Of a DNA stretch of 52,935 bases, positions 43,489 to 51,150 are shown piece after piece. The notes beneath the pieces were generated by a model. That model saw only the letters and a list, made by a program, of their open reading frames with translations, did no database searches and was not told where the DNA came from. The DNA is taken from assembly GCA_025359905.1 (NCBI GenBank), contig JANYDF010000101.1, positions 1 to 52,935 on the forward strand, read 5' to 3'. This DNA is from Rhodospirillales bacterium (GTDB lineage Bacteria; Pseudomonadota; Alphaproteobacteria; Acetobacterales; Acetobacteraceae). The translations under genes were made by a program, and so were the position numbers. Position 1 is the first letter of the stretch, and the number at the start of each line of letters is the position of its first letter.

Positions 43489-44679
43489 ATGACCTTCAAG
43501 ACGCTGGACGGCCTGGACGTGGCGGGCAAGCGCGTGCTGGTGCGCGCCGACCTCAACGTGCCGGTGCGTGACGGGCAGATCACCGACCTGACCCGCATCG
43601 AGCGGCTGTCGCCGACCATCCGCGAATTGGCCGACAAGGGCGCCCGCGTGGTGGTGCTGAGCCATTTCGACCGGCCCAAGGGTAAACGGGTGCCGGAAAT
43701 GTCGCTGGCCCCGATGGCGGTGGCCCTCGGCAAAGTGCTCGGCAAGCCGGTGGCGTTCGGCGCGGACTGCGTGGGCGGCGTGGCACGGCAGACCGTGGCC
43801 GTGCTGCACAACGGCGATGTGGCGGTGCTGGAAAACACCCGCTTCTATCCCGGCGAGGAAAAGAACGACCCGGCGATGGCCGCTGCGTTGGCCTCGCTCG
43901 GCGACATCTTCGTCAACGATGCATTTTCCGCGGCGCACCGCGCCCATGCCAGCACCGAGGGCATCGCCCGCCATCTGCCGAGCTACGCCGGGCGGCTGAT
44001 GCAGACGGAACTGGAAGCGTTGCAAGCCGCACTGACCACGCCGGTTCGCCCGGTGATGGCCATTGTCGGCGGCTCGAAGGTCTCCACCAAACTCGATCTG
44101 CTCGGCAATCTGGTCGGGCGTGTCGATGTGCTGGTGATCGGCGGCGCGATGGCCAATACCTTCCTCGCCGCAGGCGGTGTCGCGGTCGGCAAGTCGTTGC
44201 AGGAAGCCGAAATGCACGACACGGCGCTGGACATCGTCGCCAAGGCGCGCGCCGCCGGGTGCGAGATCATGCTGCCGGTCGATGCCGTGACGGCGTCGAA
44301 GCTGGCGGCCGGCGTGGCCACCAGCACGGTCGATATCGGCGCGGTGCCAGCCGATCAGATGATCCTGGATATTGGCCCGCAAACCGTGGCCGCCATTGTG
44401 GCCCGGCTGGCGGCGGTGAAGACGCTGGTGTGGAACGGACCGGTCGGCGCGTTCGAATTCCCGCCGTTCGACGCGGCCACGACCATGATTGCGCATGCCG
44501 TGGCCGCCGCAACGGCGTCGGGGCAACTGCGCAGCGTCGGCGGCGGCGGCGATACCGTCTCCGCCCTCAAGCACGCGGGCGTGCTGGAGAAACTGAGCTA
44601 CGTGTCCTCGGCTGGCGGCGCGTTCCTCGAATGGCTGGAAGGCAAGACCCTGCCGGGCGTGGCGGCGCTGGAGGGCTAA
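43489..44679 (+). CDS. pgk: Phosphoglycerate kinase
   Basis: This encodes 396 residues, the usual length. [73 protein letters not shown] and [15 protein letters not shown] are the standard substrate- and nucleotide-binding motifs. It makes ATP from 1,3-bisphosphoglycerate in glycolysis, or works in reverse. The start codon is 111 nt after gap; the spacer holds a REP-like hairpin, so gap and pgk may be partly separated transcripts. Confidence 0.97.
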   Translation: MTFKTLDGLDVAGKRVLVRADLNVPVRDGQITDLTRIERLSPTIRELADKGARVVVLSHFDRPKGKRVPEMSLAPMAVALGKVLGKPVAFGADCVGGVARQTVAVLHNGDVAVLENTRFYPGEEKNDPAMAAALASLGDIFVNDAFSAAHRAHASTEGIARHLPSYAGRLMQTELEALQAALTTPVRPVMAIVGGSKVSTKLDLLGNLVGRVDVLVIGGAMANTFLAAGGVAVGKSLQEAEMHDTALDIVAKARAAGCEIMLPVDAVTASKLAAGVATSTVDIGAVPADQMILDIGPQTVAAIVARLAAVKTLVWNGPVGAFEFPPFDAATTMIAHAVAAATASGQLRSVGGGGDTVSALKHAGVLEKLSYVSSAGGAFLEWLEGKTLPGVAALEG

Positions 44680-44766
44680 CGCCGCCGCGCATACAATCGT
44701 AATGCCTTGTAACAAGTGCGAATAGGTATATGATCCGATCCGTCGCTTTTAACGGATTCTTAGACA

Positions 44767-45009
44767 ATGCGCCGGATCATCCTCCGCATGATTGCAGCCG
44801 GTTCGCTCTCCGCCTTCTCCACCGCCATCACGCAACTGCCGGGCGGGGTGCGCGCGCCTGCTGGCTCGGCCGTGCAACCAGCCCGGGCCCAGGCCACGCA
44901 AAGCCCGCCGCAAACCCAGTTGCTGCCGCAGCAGGGCATGGCAAAACCCGACGGGCCGCCGCCAAGCCGCAGTCTGCCGCGCGGTTCGCTGCTCGACCTG
45001 TCGGTGTAG
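44767..45009 (+). CDS. Small Pro/Gln-rich exported protein (hypothetical)
   Basis: This encodes 80 residues: MRRIILRMIAAGSLSAFSTA looks like a signal peptide, followed by a short mature part rich in Pro, Gln, Ala and Ser (QSPPQTQLLPQQGMAKPDG) and ending SLPRGSLLDLSV. No domain is seen. It lies 87 nt after pgk and 56 nt before the NUDIX gene in the same direction. No clear ribosome-binding site precedes ATG 44767. It may be a real small periplasmic protein; the similar exported protein at 45623-45967 supports that only weakly. Confidence 0.45.
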   Translation: MRRIILRMIAAGSLSAFSTAITQLPGGVRAPAGSAVQPARAQATQSPPQTQLLPQQGMAKPDGPPPSRSLPRGSLLDLSV

Positions 45010-45065
45010 CGCCGCCGATCACAGTCTGGTTGCGCTCGCCCGGCCGGGCGGTGCAGAGTCCTGTC

Positions 45066-45626
45066 ATGCTTGATGACAGCGAACCGGAGTTTCAGCGCAA
45101 GGTGCCGGATGGTGACACCCGGGAACGCGACGTGTGCGCGCGCTGCGGGTTTATCGACTATCAAAACCCCAAAATTATTGTTGGTTCCGTCGTCAGCCAT
45201 GAAGGCCGCGTCTTGCTGTGCCGCCGCGCCATCGAACCCCGGCGCGGCTATTGGACGCTCCCAGCCGGATTCATGGAGCTCGGCGAAACTGCCGAGGCTG
45301 GCGCGATGCGCGAAGCGCTTGAAGAAGCCGAGGCGCAGATCGAGGTAGATGGCGTTCTGGCGCTCTTCAGCATCAGCCGGATCGGTCAGGTGCAAGTGAT
45401 ATTTCGCGCTGGCTTTGCGGGCGAACCGCGATTCGGCGCAGGCCCCGAGAGCGAAGCAGTCGGGCTGTTTGCCTGGGATGATATTCCATGGGACGACATC
45501 GCATTCCCGTCGGTACACTGGGCGCTCGAAGCATGGCGGCAGGCGGCCGGCCGGCCGCTCGGTGCACCTGCGTCCACACCGGCCAACCACAGCCCGGCCC
45601 CACTTCAAAGCGTGGCCGGGCTATGA
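45066..45626 (+). CDS. NUDIX hydrolase
   Basis: This encodes 186 residues from ATG 45066. An N-terminal Cys pair (CARCGFIDYQNPKIIVG) is the zinc-ribbon start of this NUDIX subgroup. The NUDIX box is GFMELGETAEAGAMREALEE, with the metal-binding REALEE intact, but the Gly expected two residues later is Glu (AEA). It hydrolyses nucleoside diphosphates linked to another group; ADP-ribose or NADH-like substrates are usual for zinc-ribbon types. It overlaps the next gene by ATGA. The ~20-residue C-terminal extension is Pro/Ala-rich. Confidence 0.9.
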   Translation: MLDDSEPEFQRKVPDGDTRERDVCARCGFIDYQNPKIIVGSVVSHEGRVLLCRRAIEPRRGYWTLPAGFMELGETAEAGAMREALEEAEAQIEVDGVLALFSISRIGQVQVIFRAGFAGEPRFGAGPESEAVGLFAWDDIPWDDIAFPSVHWALEAWRQAAGRPLGAPASTPANHSPAPLQSVAGL

Positions 45627-45967
45627 TGCGGCGCATCCTCGCGGCGCTTGCGGTCACGCTGCCGTCGCTCGCGGCGTCGCCCGCCGCTTTCCCGCCGGTG
45701 ACGCTGCCAGGACAAATTCTGATCGCCGGGCAGGGTACGCTGGCGGCAAGCTATCCTGGGTTCACCCCGGCCCCGGTGCCCAATTTGGATCTAGAACCGC
45801 CGGTGCGTCCGGGTGGCCGGTCCTCGGCGGCGGTGTCCCCCGAGTTGTTTCATATGCAGCGCTACTACCAGGGCGAGGGCTTCACGCCGGGTTCGACCAT
45901 TCAAGACGAACAGTCCAAACGGCAAAAGCCGCTGCCCGGCATCAGCGTGAGTATGCCGCTGCAGTAA
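45623..45967 (+). CDS. Hypothetical exported protein
   Basis: This encodes 114 residues: MMRRILAALAVTLPSLAASP is a signal peptide, probably cut after AASPA or AAF. The mature part is Pro/Gly-rich (PVTLPGQILIAGQGTLAA, then YPGFTPAPVPNLDLEPP) with a C-terminal SKRQKPLPGISVSMPLQ. No family recognised. The ATGATG start overlaps the NUDIX stop, so the two are coupled. It ends directly against the stop of the DsbA-like gene on the other strand with no spacer. Confidence 0.6.
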   Translation: MMRRILAALAVTLPSLAASPAAFPPVTLPGQILIAGQGTLAASYPGFTPAPVPNLDLEPPVRPGGRSSAAVSPELFHMQRYYQGEGFTPGSTIQDEQSKRQKPLPGISVSMPLQ

Positions 45968-46726
45968 CTACGGGTTGCGCGCGGCGGCCACCGCACTTTG
46001 CAGTTCGGCCAGATCGACCGCGCCGGGCAACATCTTGCCGCCGACCACGTAAACCGGCGTGCCGTCGATCCCGAGCGACTGCGCAATCTGCAAATTGGCG
46101 TCGATTCGCCCCTGGATAACCGGGTCGGCCATGTCGTGCCGCAGCCGCACCCAGTCCAGCCCAGTTCGCGCCGCCGCGTCGCGCAGGCTGTCCTCGGTGA
46201 TGTTCTGCGGCCCGCTCATGATGGCATCGTGCAGGCGCAAGTAGCCGTCCTGCTTCTGTGCCGCCAGCACCGCGCGCGCGCCCAGCGTGCTCGCCGGGCC
46301 GAGAATGGGGATGTCCTTATAGACCAGCCGGATCTTGGGGTCGTTGTGCAGCAGTTCGGCCATGACCGGCAGCATGCGGCGGCAATATGGGCAACGCAGA
46401 TCGTAGAACTCCACCACCGTGACATCGCCGTGGGCGTTGCCGGCGACCGGGTCGCTCTGGTTCTGACTCAGCGCCGGGCCGACTTTTTCGAGTGCGGCGC
46501 GCGCCGCTGCCTGCTTGACGTTGCTCTCGTCGGCCTGCAGCGCGCCGATGGCATCGCGCAGAATGCTCGGATCGGCCTTCATCGCCGCGCGCACCAGTTC
46601 GACGATCTCGGCGCGCTGGGCGGCGGTGAAGCCGGATGGCGCTTCGCTGGCCTGGGTTCGCGCCGGCCATGCCAAGCTGGCCGAGACCGCGAGCAACAAC
46701 AGCGCGGCGAATAAGCGTCGGATCAT
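45968..46726 (-). CDS. DsbA-family thiol:disulfide oxidoreductase (Com1-like)
   Basis: This encodes 252 residues from ATG 46726, with AGGAGAGACG upstream. A signal peptide (MIRRLFAALLLLAVSASLAW) is followed by a helical N-terminal extension of the 'ILRDAIGALQ' type found in Com1-like proteins. The thioredoxin fold starts near residue 100 with VVEFYDLRCPYCRRM (Cys112, Cys115), and the cis-Pro loop is GTPVYVVG. It would form or repair disulfides of periplasmic proteins. It follows the M48 protease gene by 8 nt on the same strand, suggesting a joint role in envelope protein quality control. Confidence 0.93.
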   Translation of the reverse strand: MIRRLFAALLLLAVSASLAWPARTQASEAPSGFTAAQRAEIVELVRAAMKADPSILRDAIGALQADESNVKQAAARAALEKVGPALSQNQSDPVAGNAHGDVTVVEFYDLRCPYCRRMLPVMAELLHNDPKIRLVYKDIPILGPASTLGARAVLAAQKQDGYLRLHDAIMSGPQNITEDSLRDAAARTGLDWVRLRHDMADPVIQGRIDANLQIAQSLGIDGTPVYVVGGKMLPGAVDLAELQSAVAAARNP

Positions 46727-46734
46727 CGTCTCTC

Positions 46735-48117
46735 CTATGGCTCGTCGCCGAGCCGGTTCTCTTTCTTGACCGCGTTGGCGATGTCCTGCGCCCGCAACCG
46801 GCTTGGGCCAGCGGGTAGCGCCTTCTCGGCCTTTTCTGCAAACAAATGTGCGCTTTTGATATCGCCCTGCAACAGGGCTTCTTCGCCGAGCGCCAAATTC
46901 GCCTGCCCCAATTCGCCGAGCCTGCCCCTGGCAACCGCCAATTGGTGCCAGGAAAACCCATCGTCGCGCTCCCGTTGCACGGCGGCCTCCAGTTGCTCGG
47001 CGGCCGGACGCAGCAATTTGGGGTCGCCCGATTCGAGCAGCGCGTGGCCGAGCGCCTGACGGATCAACGCATGCTCGGGCGCCAGCCTTGCCGCCGCCTG
47101 ATACGGGGCGATGGCGGCGCGCGCCTGCCCGCCCTCGAATAGCACTTGGCCCTTCATCTCGTGCAGCCAGGGGTTGGCTTTCTGCTCGGCGATCAGGCCA
47201 TCCAGCAGCCGCACCGCCTCTACGGTGTGGCCGAGCCTGTAGAGCGCCACCGCCCGCCCATAGCGCGCAGGAGCGGACACGTCGGACTCGCGCACCTGCG
47301 CTAGCGTGCTGGACGACGGCATCAGGAAACCGCGCAGCTTGGCGCGCACCATCTGAAACGCCTCCTCCCACCCAGCCGGCAGCGGCGCATTGCTATACGG
47401 GCTGGCATCGACATGCGCCTGCACGAAGGCGATGCGGTCGCGGGTCAGTGGATGGGTCAGCACGTACGGGTCTTGCAGTTCGGCGGCCAGCGTCTCCTGG
47501 TCCTGCAACGTATGGAACAGGTCGAGCATTCCGCGCGCCGACCACTTGTTCTGATCGAGCAGATTCATCGCCACCTGATCGGCCGACGCTTCCATGCCGC
47601 GGGTGAACGCCAGTAAGCCGCGATTGGCCAGTTCGCTGCCGCCGATGGCCGCGCCGATGCCGGCCCCTGGATCGCGCCCCACGACACCGGCGGCGGCGGC
47701 GATCAGCATGGTGGCGATGGATTGCAGCATCGCCCCCTGCATTTCGGCGGGCAAGCGGGCAAGATGGCCGCCGGAGACATGCCCGGTTTCATGCGCGATC
47801 ACGCCGACCAGCTCGGAGGCCGATGTGGCCTTCTCGATCAGCCCGGTGTGGATGAACATGCGGTTGCCGGTGCTGACGAACGAGTTTATGGCGTCGTCGC
47901 GGAGTACGATGATGCGGACCAGATTGGCATCCAGCCCGGCCGCATGAAACAAGGGTGTGGCAAAGGTGCGCAGCAGCGTCTCGGTTTCTGCGTCACGGAT
48001 CACCACCATTGGCGGCCCGGATTCGGCATCGCCGGCCCACGCCGGGCAACCCGCTCCCGCCAGGGCCAAACCCGCCAGCAACGCCAGGACAGACCGGATG
48101 CGAACGCAAAGCCTCAT
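46735..48117 (-). CDS. M48-family metalloprotease with TPR domain (BepA-like)
   Basis: This encodes 460 residues from ATG 48117. A signal peptide ends near AWA-GD (residues 26-30). The zinc site HETGH is at residues 109-113, with the third ligand Glu near 177 in GMEASADQVAM. Pro/Ala-rich tetratricopeptide helices (YRLGHTVEAVRLLDGL, GQARAAIAPYQAAARLAPEH) fill the C-terminal half. BepA proteins degrade or assist stalled outer-membrane proteins in the periplasm. The start codon shares the palindrome CATG with the start of the divergent GGT-like gene. It probably shares a transcript with the DsbA-like gene. Confidence 0.92.
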   Translation of the reverse strand: MRLCVRIRSVLALLAGLALAGAGCPAWAGDAESGPPMVVIRDAETETLLRTFATPLFHAAGLDANLVRIIVLRDDAINSFVSTGNRMFIHTGLIEKATSASELVGVIAHETGHVSGGHLARLPAEMQGAMLQSIATMLIAAAAGVVGRDPGAGIGAAIGGSELANRGLLAFTRGMEASADQVAMNLLDQNKWSARGMLDLFHTLQDQETLAAELQDPYVLTHPLTRDRIAFVQAHVDASPYSNAPLPAGWEEAFQMVRAKLRGFLMPSSSTLAQVRESDVSAPARYGRAVALYRLGHTVEAVRLLDGLIAEQKANPWLHEMKGQVLFEGGQARAAIAPYQAAARLAPEHALIRQALGHALLESGDPKLLRPAAEQLEAAVQRERDDGFSWHQLAVARGRLGELGQANLALGEEALLQGDIKSAHLFAEKAEKALPAGPSRLRAQDIANAVKKENRLGDEP

Positions 48118-49549
48118 GGCCGCTAGAATAGCCAAAGCAAGTGCCGCCGTCCTGCTTGCCGTTCCATTGGCGGCCAGCGGTTGTTCGACGATCGACAGCC
48201 TGGACTTTGGCGGCGGCCCCGCAGCGCCCCCGGCGGAATTCATCGGTGGCGTCGTCGCCGACGAGCCGCAAGCCGCCGCCGTGGCGCGCGACGTGCTGGC
48301 GGCCGGCGGTTCGGCAGCCAATGCGGCGGTCGCCGGGATTTTTGCGCTGTCAGTCACGCTGCCGTCACGCGCCGGGCTGGGCGGCGGCGGGGCGTGCCTC
48401 GTGTATGCGCCGGGCGAATCGGCGCCTAACAAGGGCGTGCCGGAAGCCGTGCTGTTCGTGCCGCAAGCTCCGGCCGCGTCTGTCGTGGTGAATGGCACGC
48501 ATGTGGCGGTGGACCGCCCGGCGGCGGTGCCGATGCTGGCGCGCGGCTTGTTTGCGCTGCACGCCAAATACGGCAGCGGGACATTCGAGGCGCTGTTCGA
48601 GCCCGCCGAACGCATGGCGCGCGAGGGCATCACGGCACCGCGCGCGCTGGTGCGTGACCTCGCCGTGGTGGCTGGGCCGCTGGCCGCCGACGCCTCGGCC
48701 CGCGCCACGTTCTTCTCCGGTGGCCATATTCTGGCCGAAGGTGCGCCGCTGATGCAGCCGGGCCTGGCGGCGACGTTCACCGAACTGCGGGTTTTGGGCG
48801 TCGGCGGCATGTATCAGGGCGTGCTGGCGCACCGGTTCGCCGATGCCGCGCGCGACGCGGGCGGTGGGCTGACGGCGGAGGATTTGCGCGGCGCGCTGCC
48901 AAAATTTTCACCCGCGCTGACCGTTGCAGCGGGTGCCGACACCGTCGCTTTCCTGCCGCCGCCCGCCGATGGCGGTTTGGCCGCCGCCGCCGCGTTCCAG
49001 ACCCTGCAACAGACCCCAGCGGCGCTGCCCGAAGCCGATGCGCGGGCCATGGCGGTGGCGGCGCGCTGGCGGCAGTCAGGCGGCGATCCGGCGGCGGTGC
49101 TGGCGGCCAGCGGCCTGCCCGCTGCGAGCGCTCCGGTGCTTCCGGCATCCACCTCGTTTGCGGTCGTCGACAAGCAGGGCATGGCCGTCGTTTGCGCGCT
49201 CACGATGAACAATCTCTTTGGCACCGGCCGCATTGCCGCAGGCACCGGCATGGTGCTGGCCGCCTCACCGGCCTGGCAGCGCCCGCCGTTGCTGGCTGCG
49301 GCCATTGCCTACAACGCCAAACGCGGCGCGTTCCGCACCGCCGTTGGCGGTTCCGGCCAAGCGGGCGCCCCGCTGGCGGTGGCGGCGGCGCTGTCGCAGG
49401 CACTGGCCAGTAAGCCGGCGGCGCCGGTGCCGGAACCGGGCCGGGCCAATGTGTTGCAATGCAACGCCTATCTGCCCGGCGATCCGCATCGGTGCGCCTG
49501 GACAAGCGACCCGCGCGGCGCGGGGGCAGCGCTGGGCAAGACACTCTAA
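48116..49549 (+). CDS. Gamma-glutamyltransferase-like lipoprotein, probably degenerate
   Basis: This encodes 477 residues from ATG 48116; an alternative ATG at 48098 adds six residues. The N-terminus MAARIAKASAAVLLAVPLAA followed by SGC is a lipoprotein signal. The Ntn-hydrolase fold of gamma-glutamyltransferase is recognisable: VLAAGGSAANAAVAGIFALS, GLGGGGACLVY, LMQPGLAATFTELRVLG, and VVDKQGMAVVCALTMNNLFG. However, the self-processing Thr of 'TTHYSVVDKDG' is Ser here (STSFAVVDKQG), the 'LDFRE(T/R)AP' arginine region reads VPEAVLFVPQAPA, and the protein is shorter than usual GGT (~580). It may be inactive or act on another ligand. It overlaps the next gene at TAATG. Confidence 0.75.
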   Translation: MAARIAKASAAVLLAVPLAASGCSTIDSLDFGGGPAAPPAEFIGGVVADEPQAAAVARDVLAAGGSAANAAVAGIFALSVTLPSRAGLGGGGACLVYAPGESAPNKGVPEAVLFVPQAPAASVVVNGTHVAVDRPAAVPMLARGLFALHAKYGSGTFEALFEPAERMAREGITAPRALVRDLAVVAGPLAADASARATFFSGGHILAEGAPLMQPGLAATFTELRVLGVGGMYQGVLAHRFADAARDAGGGLTAEDLRGALPKFSPALTVAAGADTVAFLPPPADGGLAAAAAFQTLQQTPAALPEADARAMAVAARWRQSGGDPAAVLAASGLPAASAPVLPASTSFAVVDKQGMAVVCALTMNNLFGTGRIAAGTGMVLAASPAWQRPPLLAAAIAYNAKRGAFRTAVGGSGQAGAPLAVAAALSQALASKPAAPVPEPGRANVLQCNAYLPGDPHRCAWTSDPRGAGAALGKTL

Positions 49550-50715
49550 TGGCGCTGAAGACCGGCAGCGGGGCAGCCGCCCCGCCCTTCATCGTGATGG
49601 ACGTCATCACCGCCGCCAACGCACGGCAGGCCACCCTGCCGCCGGGGGCGCCGCACGTGATCCGCATGGAAGTTGGCCAGCCCGGTACCGGTGCGCCAGC
49701 CGGCGCCGTCGCGGCGGCGCAGGCGGCACTGAGCAGCGGCGCGCCGCTCGGTTACACCGAAGCCTTCGGCCGCCGCAGCCTGCGCGAGCGGATCGCGCGG
49801 CACTACCGCGATTGGTATGGCGTAGACCTATCGCCCGAGCGCATCGCGGTGACCGTCGGCGCGTCCGGCGCGTTCCCGCTCGCCTTCCTCGCGGCGTTCA
49901 ATCCGGGCGACCGGGTGGCGATGGCAGCACCGTTCTACCCGCCCTATGTCAACATCCTGACCGCGCTCGGGATGGTGCCGGTGCTTATCGAAGCCGGACC
50001 CGAAACGCGGTTTCAGCCGACGGTGGAGTTGCTGGCCGCGATGGACCCGCCGCCGGACGGGCTGATCGTCGCCAGCCCGTGCAACCCGGCCGGCACCATG
50101 CTGCACCCGGAGGAATTTGCGGCCATTGCCCGCTGGTGCGACGCCCATGGCGTGCGGCTGATCAGCGACGAGATTTATCACGGCCTGCACTACGACAGCC
50201 CCATCGTCACGGCGGCGGCATTGAGCTCCAGTGCGGTGGTGGTGAACAGTTTCAGCAAATATTTCAGCATGACCGGCTGGCGCGTCGGCTGGATGGTGCT
50301 GCCGGAGGATCTGGTGCGCCCGGTGGAATGCCTGGCGCAAAACCTGTTCATCAGCGCCCCGCACATCGCGCAAATCGCCGCCGAGGCGGCGTTCGAGTGC
50401 GACCCAGAACTGCAAGCCAACATCGCCCGCTACCGCCGCTCGCGCGACGTTCTGGTCGCAGCCTTGCCGCGCCTCGGCTTCAAGCTCGGGCCGGCGGAGG
50501 GCGCGTTTTATTTGTGGGCAGACGTGCGCGACCTGACCAACGACAGCGAGGCGTTCTGCGCCCGCATGCTGGCCGAAGCGGGCGTTGCCGCAGCCCCCGG
50601 CGTGGATTTCGACCGCGCACGCGGCAGCCGGTTTATGCGGTTCAGCTATTGCGGCCCGGAAGCGGATATGGCGGCGGCGGCGCAACGCCTGGCGAATTGG
50701 ACCGCAACCGGCTAA
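49549..50715 (+). CDS. PLP-dependent class I/II aminotransferase
   Basis: This encodes 388 residues, starting within the stop of the GGT-like gene (TAATG). GYTEAFGRRSLRERIARHY, VTVGASGAFPLAFLAAFNPG, IVASPCNPAGTMLHPEE, ISDEIYHGLHYD and the PLP-lysine motif NSFSKYFSMTGWRVGW are standard for fold-type I aspartate/aromatic aminotransferases; the final FMRFSYCGPE carries the substrate-carboxylate Arg region. The substrate may be aspartate, alanine or an aromatic acid. Coupling to the GGT-like gene suggests joint expression, without telling function. Confidence 0.92.
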   Translation: MALKTGSGAAAPPFIVMDVITAANARQATLPPGAPHVIRMEVGQPGTGAPAGAVAAAQAALSSGAPLGYTEAFGRRSLRERIARHYRDWYGVDLSPERIAVTVGASGAFPLAFLAAFNPGDRVAMAAPFYPPYVNILTALGMVPVLIEAGPETRFQPTVELLAAMDPPPDGLIVASPCNPAGTMLHPEEFAAIARWCDAHGVRLISDEIYHGLHYDSPIVTAAALSSSAVVVNSFSKYFSMTGWRVGWMVLPEDLVRPVECLAQNLFISAPHIAQIAAEAAFECDPELQANIARYRRSRDVLVAALPRLGFKLGPAEGAFYLWADVRDLTNDSEAFCARMLAEAGVAAAPGVDFDRARGSRFMRFSYCGPEADMAAAAQRLANWTATG

Positions 50716-51032
50716 ACGGGCCACCTGCCGGACGAGCAGTACGAGCGCGATATTTTGCAGTGGCCGGAGCGGGAAGCAAAGCTGCTCCGCCGCCTGTCCA
50801 CGCCCAGGAACGGCAGCTTCACCGGCCGTTCCAGGAACATGTCCTTGTGCGTCACGCCCCCGGCGGCGATCAAGAAGTAGAACAGCGCCAGGATGTAGCT
50901 GACCCATAACGGCCCGCTCGCCTTCGCCGCGTCGTCCACCGCCGTGCGCAGCGCGTCCAGGCTGTACACCTTCTCCGCCAGTACGGCGGCGGACGGCGGC
51001 GGCGGCTTGATCAGGATCGGCGGTTGCGCCAT
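50712..51032 (-). pseudogene. N-terminal fragment of a pentapeptide-repeat membrane protein
   Basis: The first ~75 residues (SLDALRTAVDDAAKASGPLW, then VSYILALFYFLIAAGGVTHK and MFLERPVKLPFLGV) match the start of a family of large membrane proteins with pentapeptide repeats known from rhizobia and relatives. The frame then becomes basic and Ser-rich (RRRSSFASRSGHCK) and stops after 106 residues, far short of the several hundred expected. No repeats follow. The most likely explanation is a deletion or frameshift leaving a remnant. It converges on the aminotransferase gene, overlapping its end by 4 nt. Confidence 0.55.
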
Positions 51033-51111
51033 CGGCCCCGGCGAGAATGCAATCCGGGCAGGCTAGTGCACAGTTTCGGGGCTGCAAAGACCGTGCGTGC
51101 TTAACGCGCCA

Positions 51112-51136
51112 CCCTCTCCCGCGCTGCGGGAGAGGG
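51112..51136. repeat. Perfect CCCTCTCCCGC palindrome next to rne
   Basis: CCCTCTCCCGC and GCGGGAGAGGG form a perfect 11-bp stem around GCT, 15 nt beyond the rne stop on the minus strand. No uridine tract follows. It could end or protect the rne transcript. A related imperfect copy lies at 43422-43440, consistent with a dispersed REP-like element. Confidence 0.6.
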
Positions 51137-51150
51137 GCACGCTCAGGCGG

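Noticed and set aside
42736-44715. Long open frame antisense to gap and pgk
   Set aside because: It covers two certain housekeeping genes and shows only His/Gln/Arg-rich shadow sequence.
44700-44766. Promoter TTGTAA...TATATG before the small exported protein
   Set aside because: The spacing (about 14 bp) is too short for a standard sigma-70 promoter and no other support was seen.
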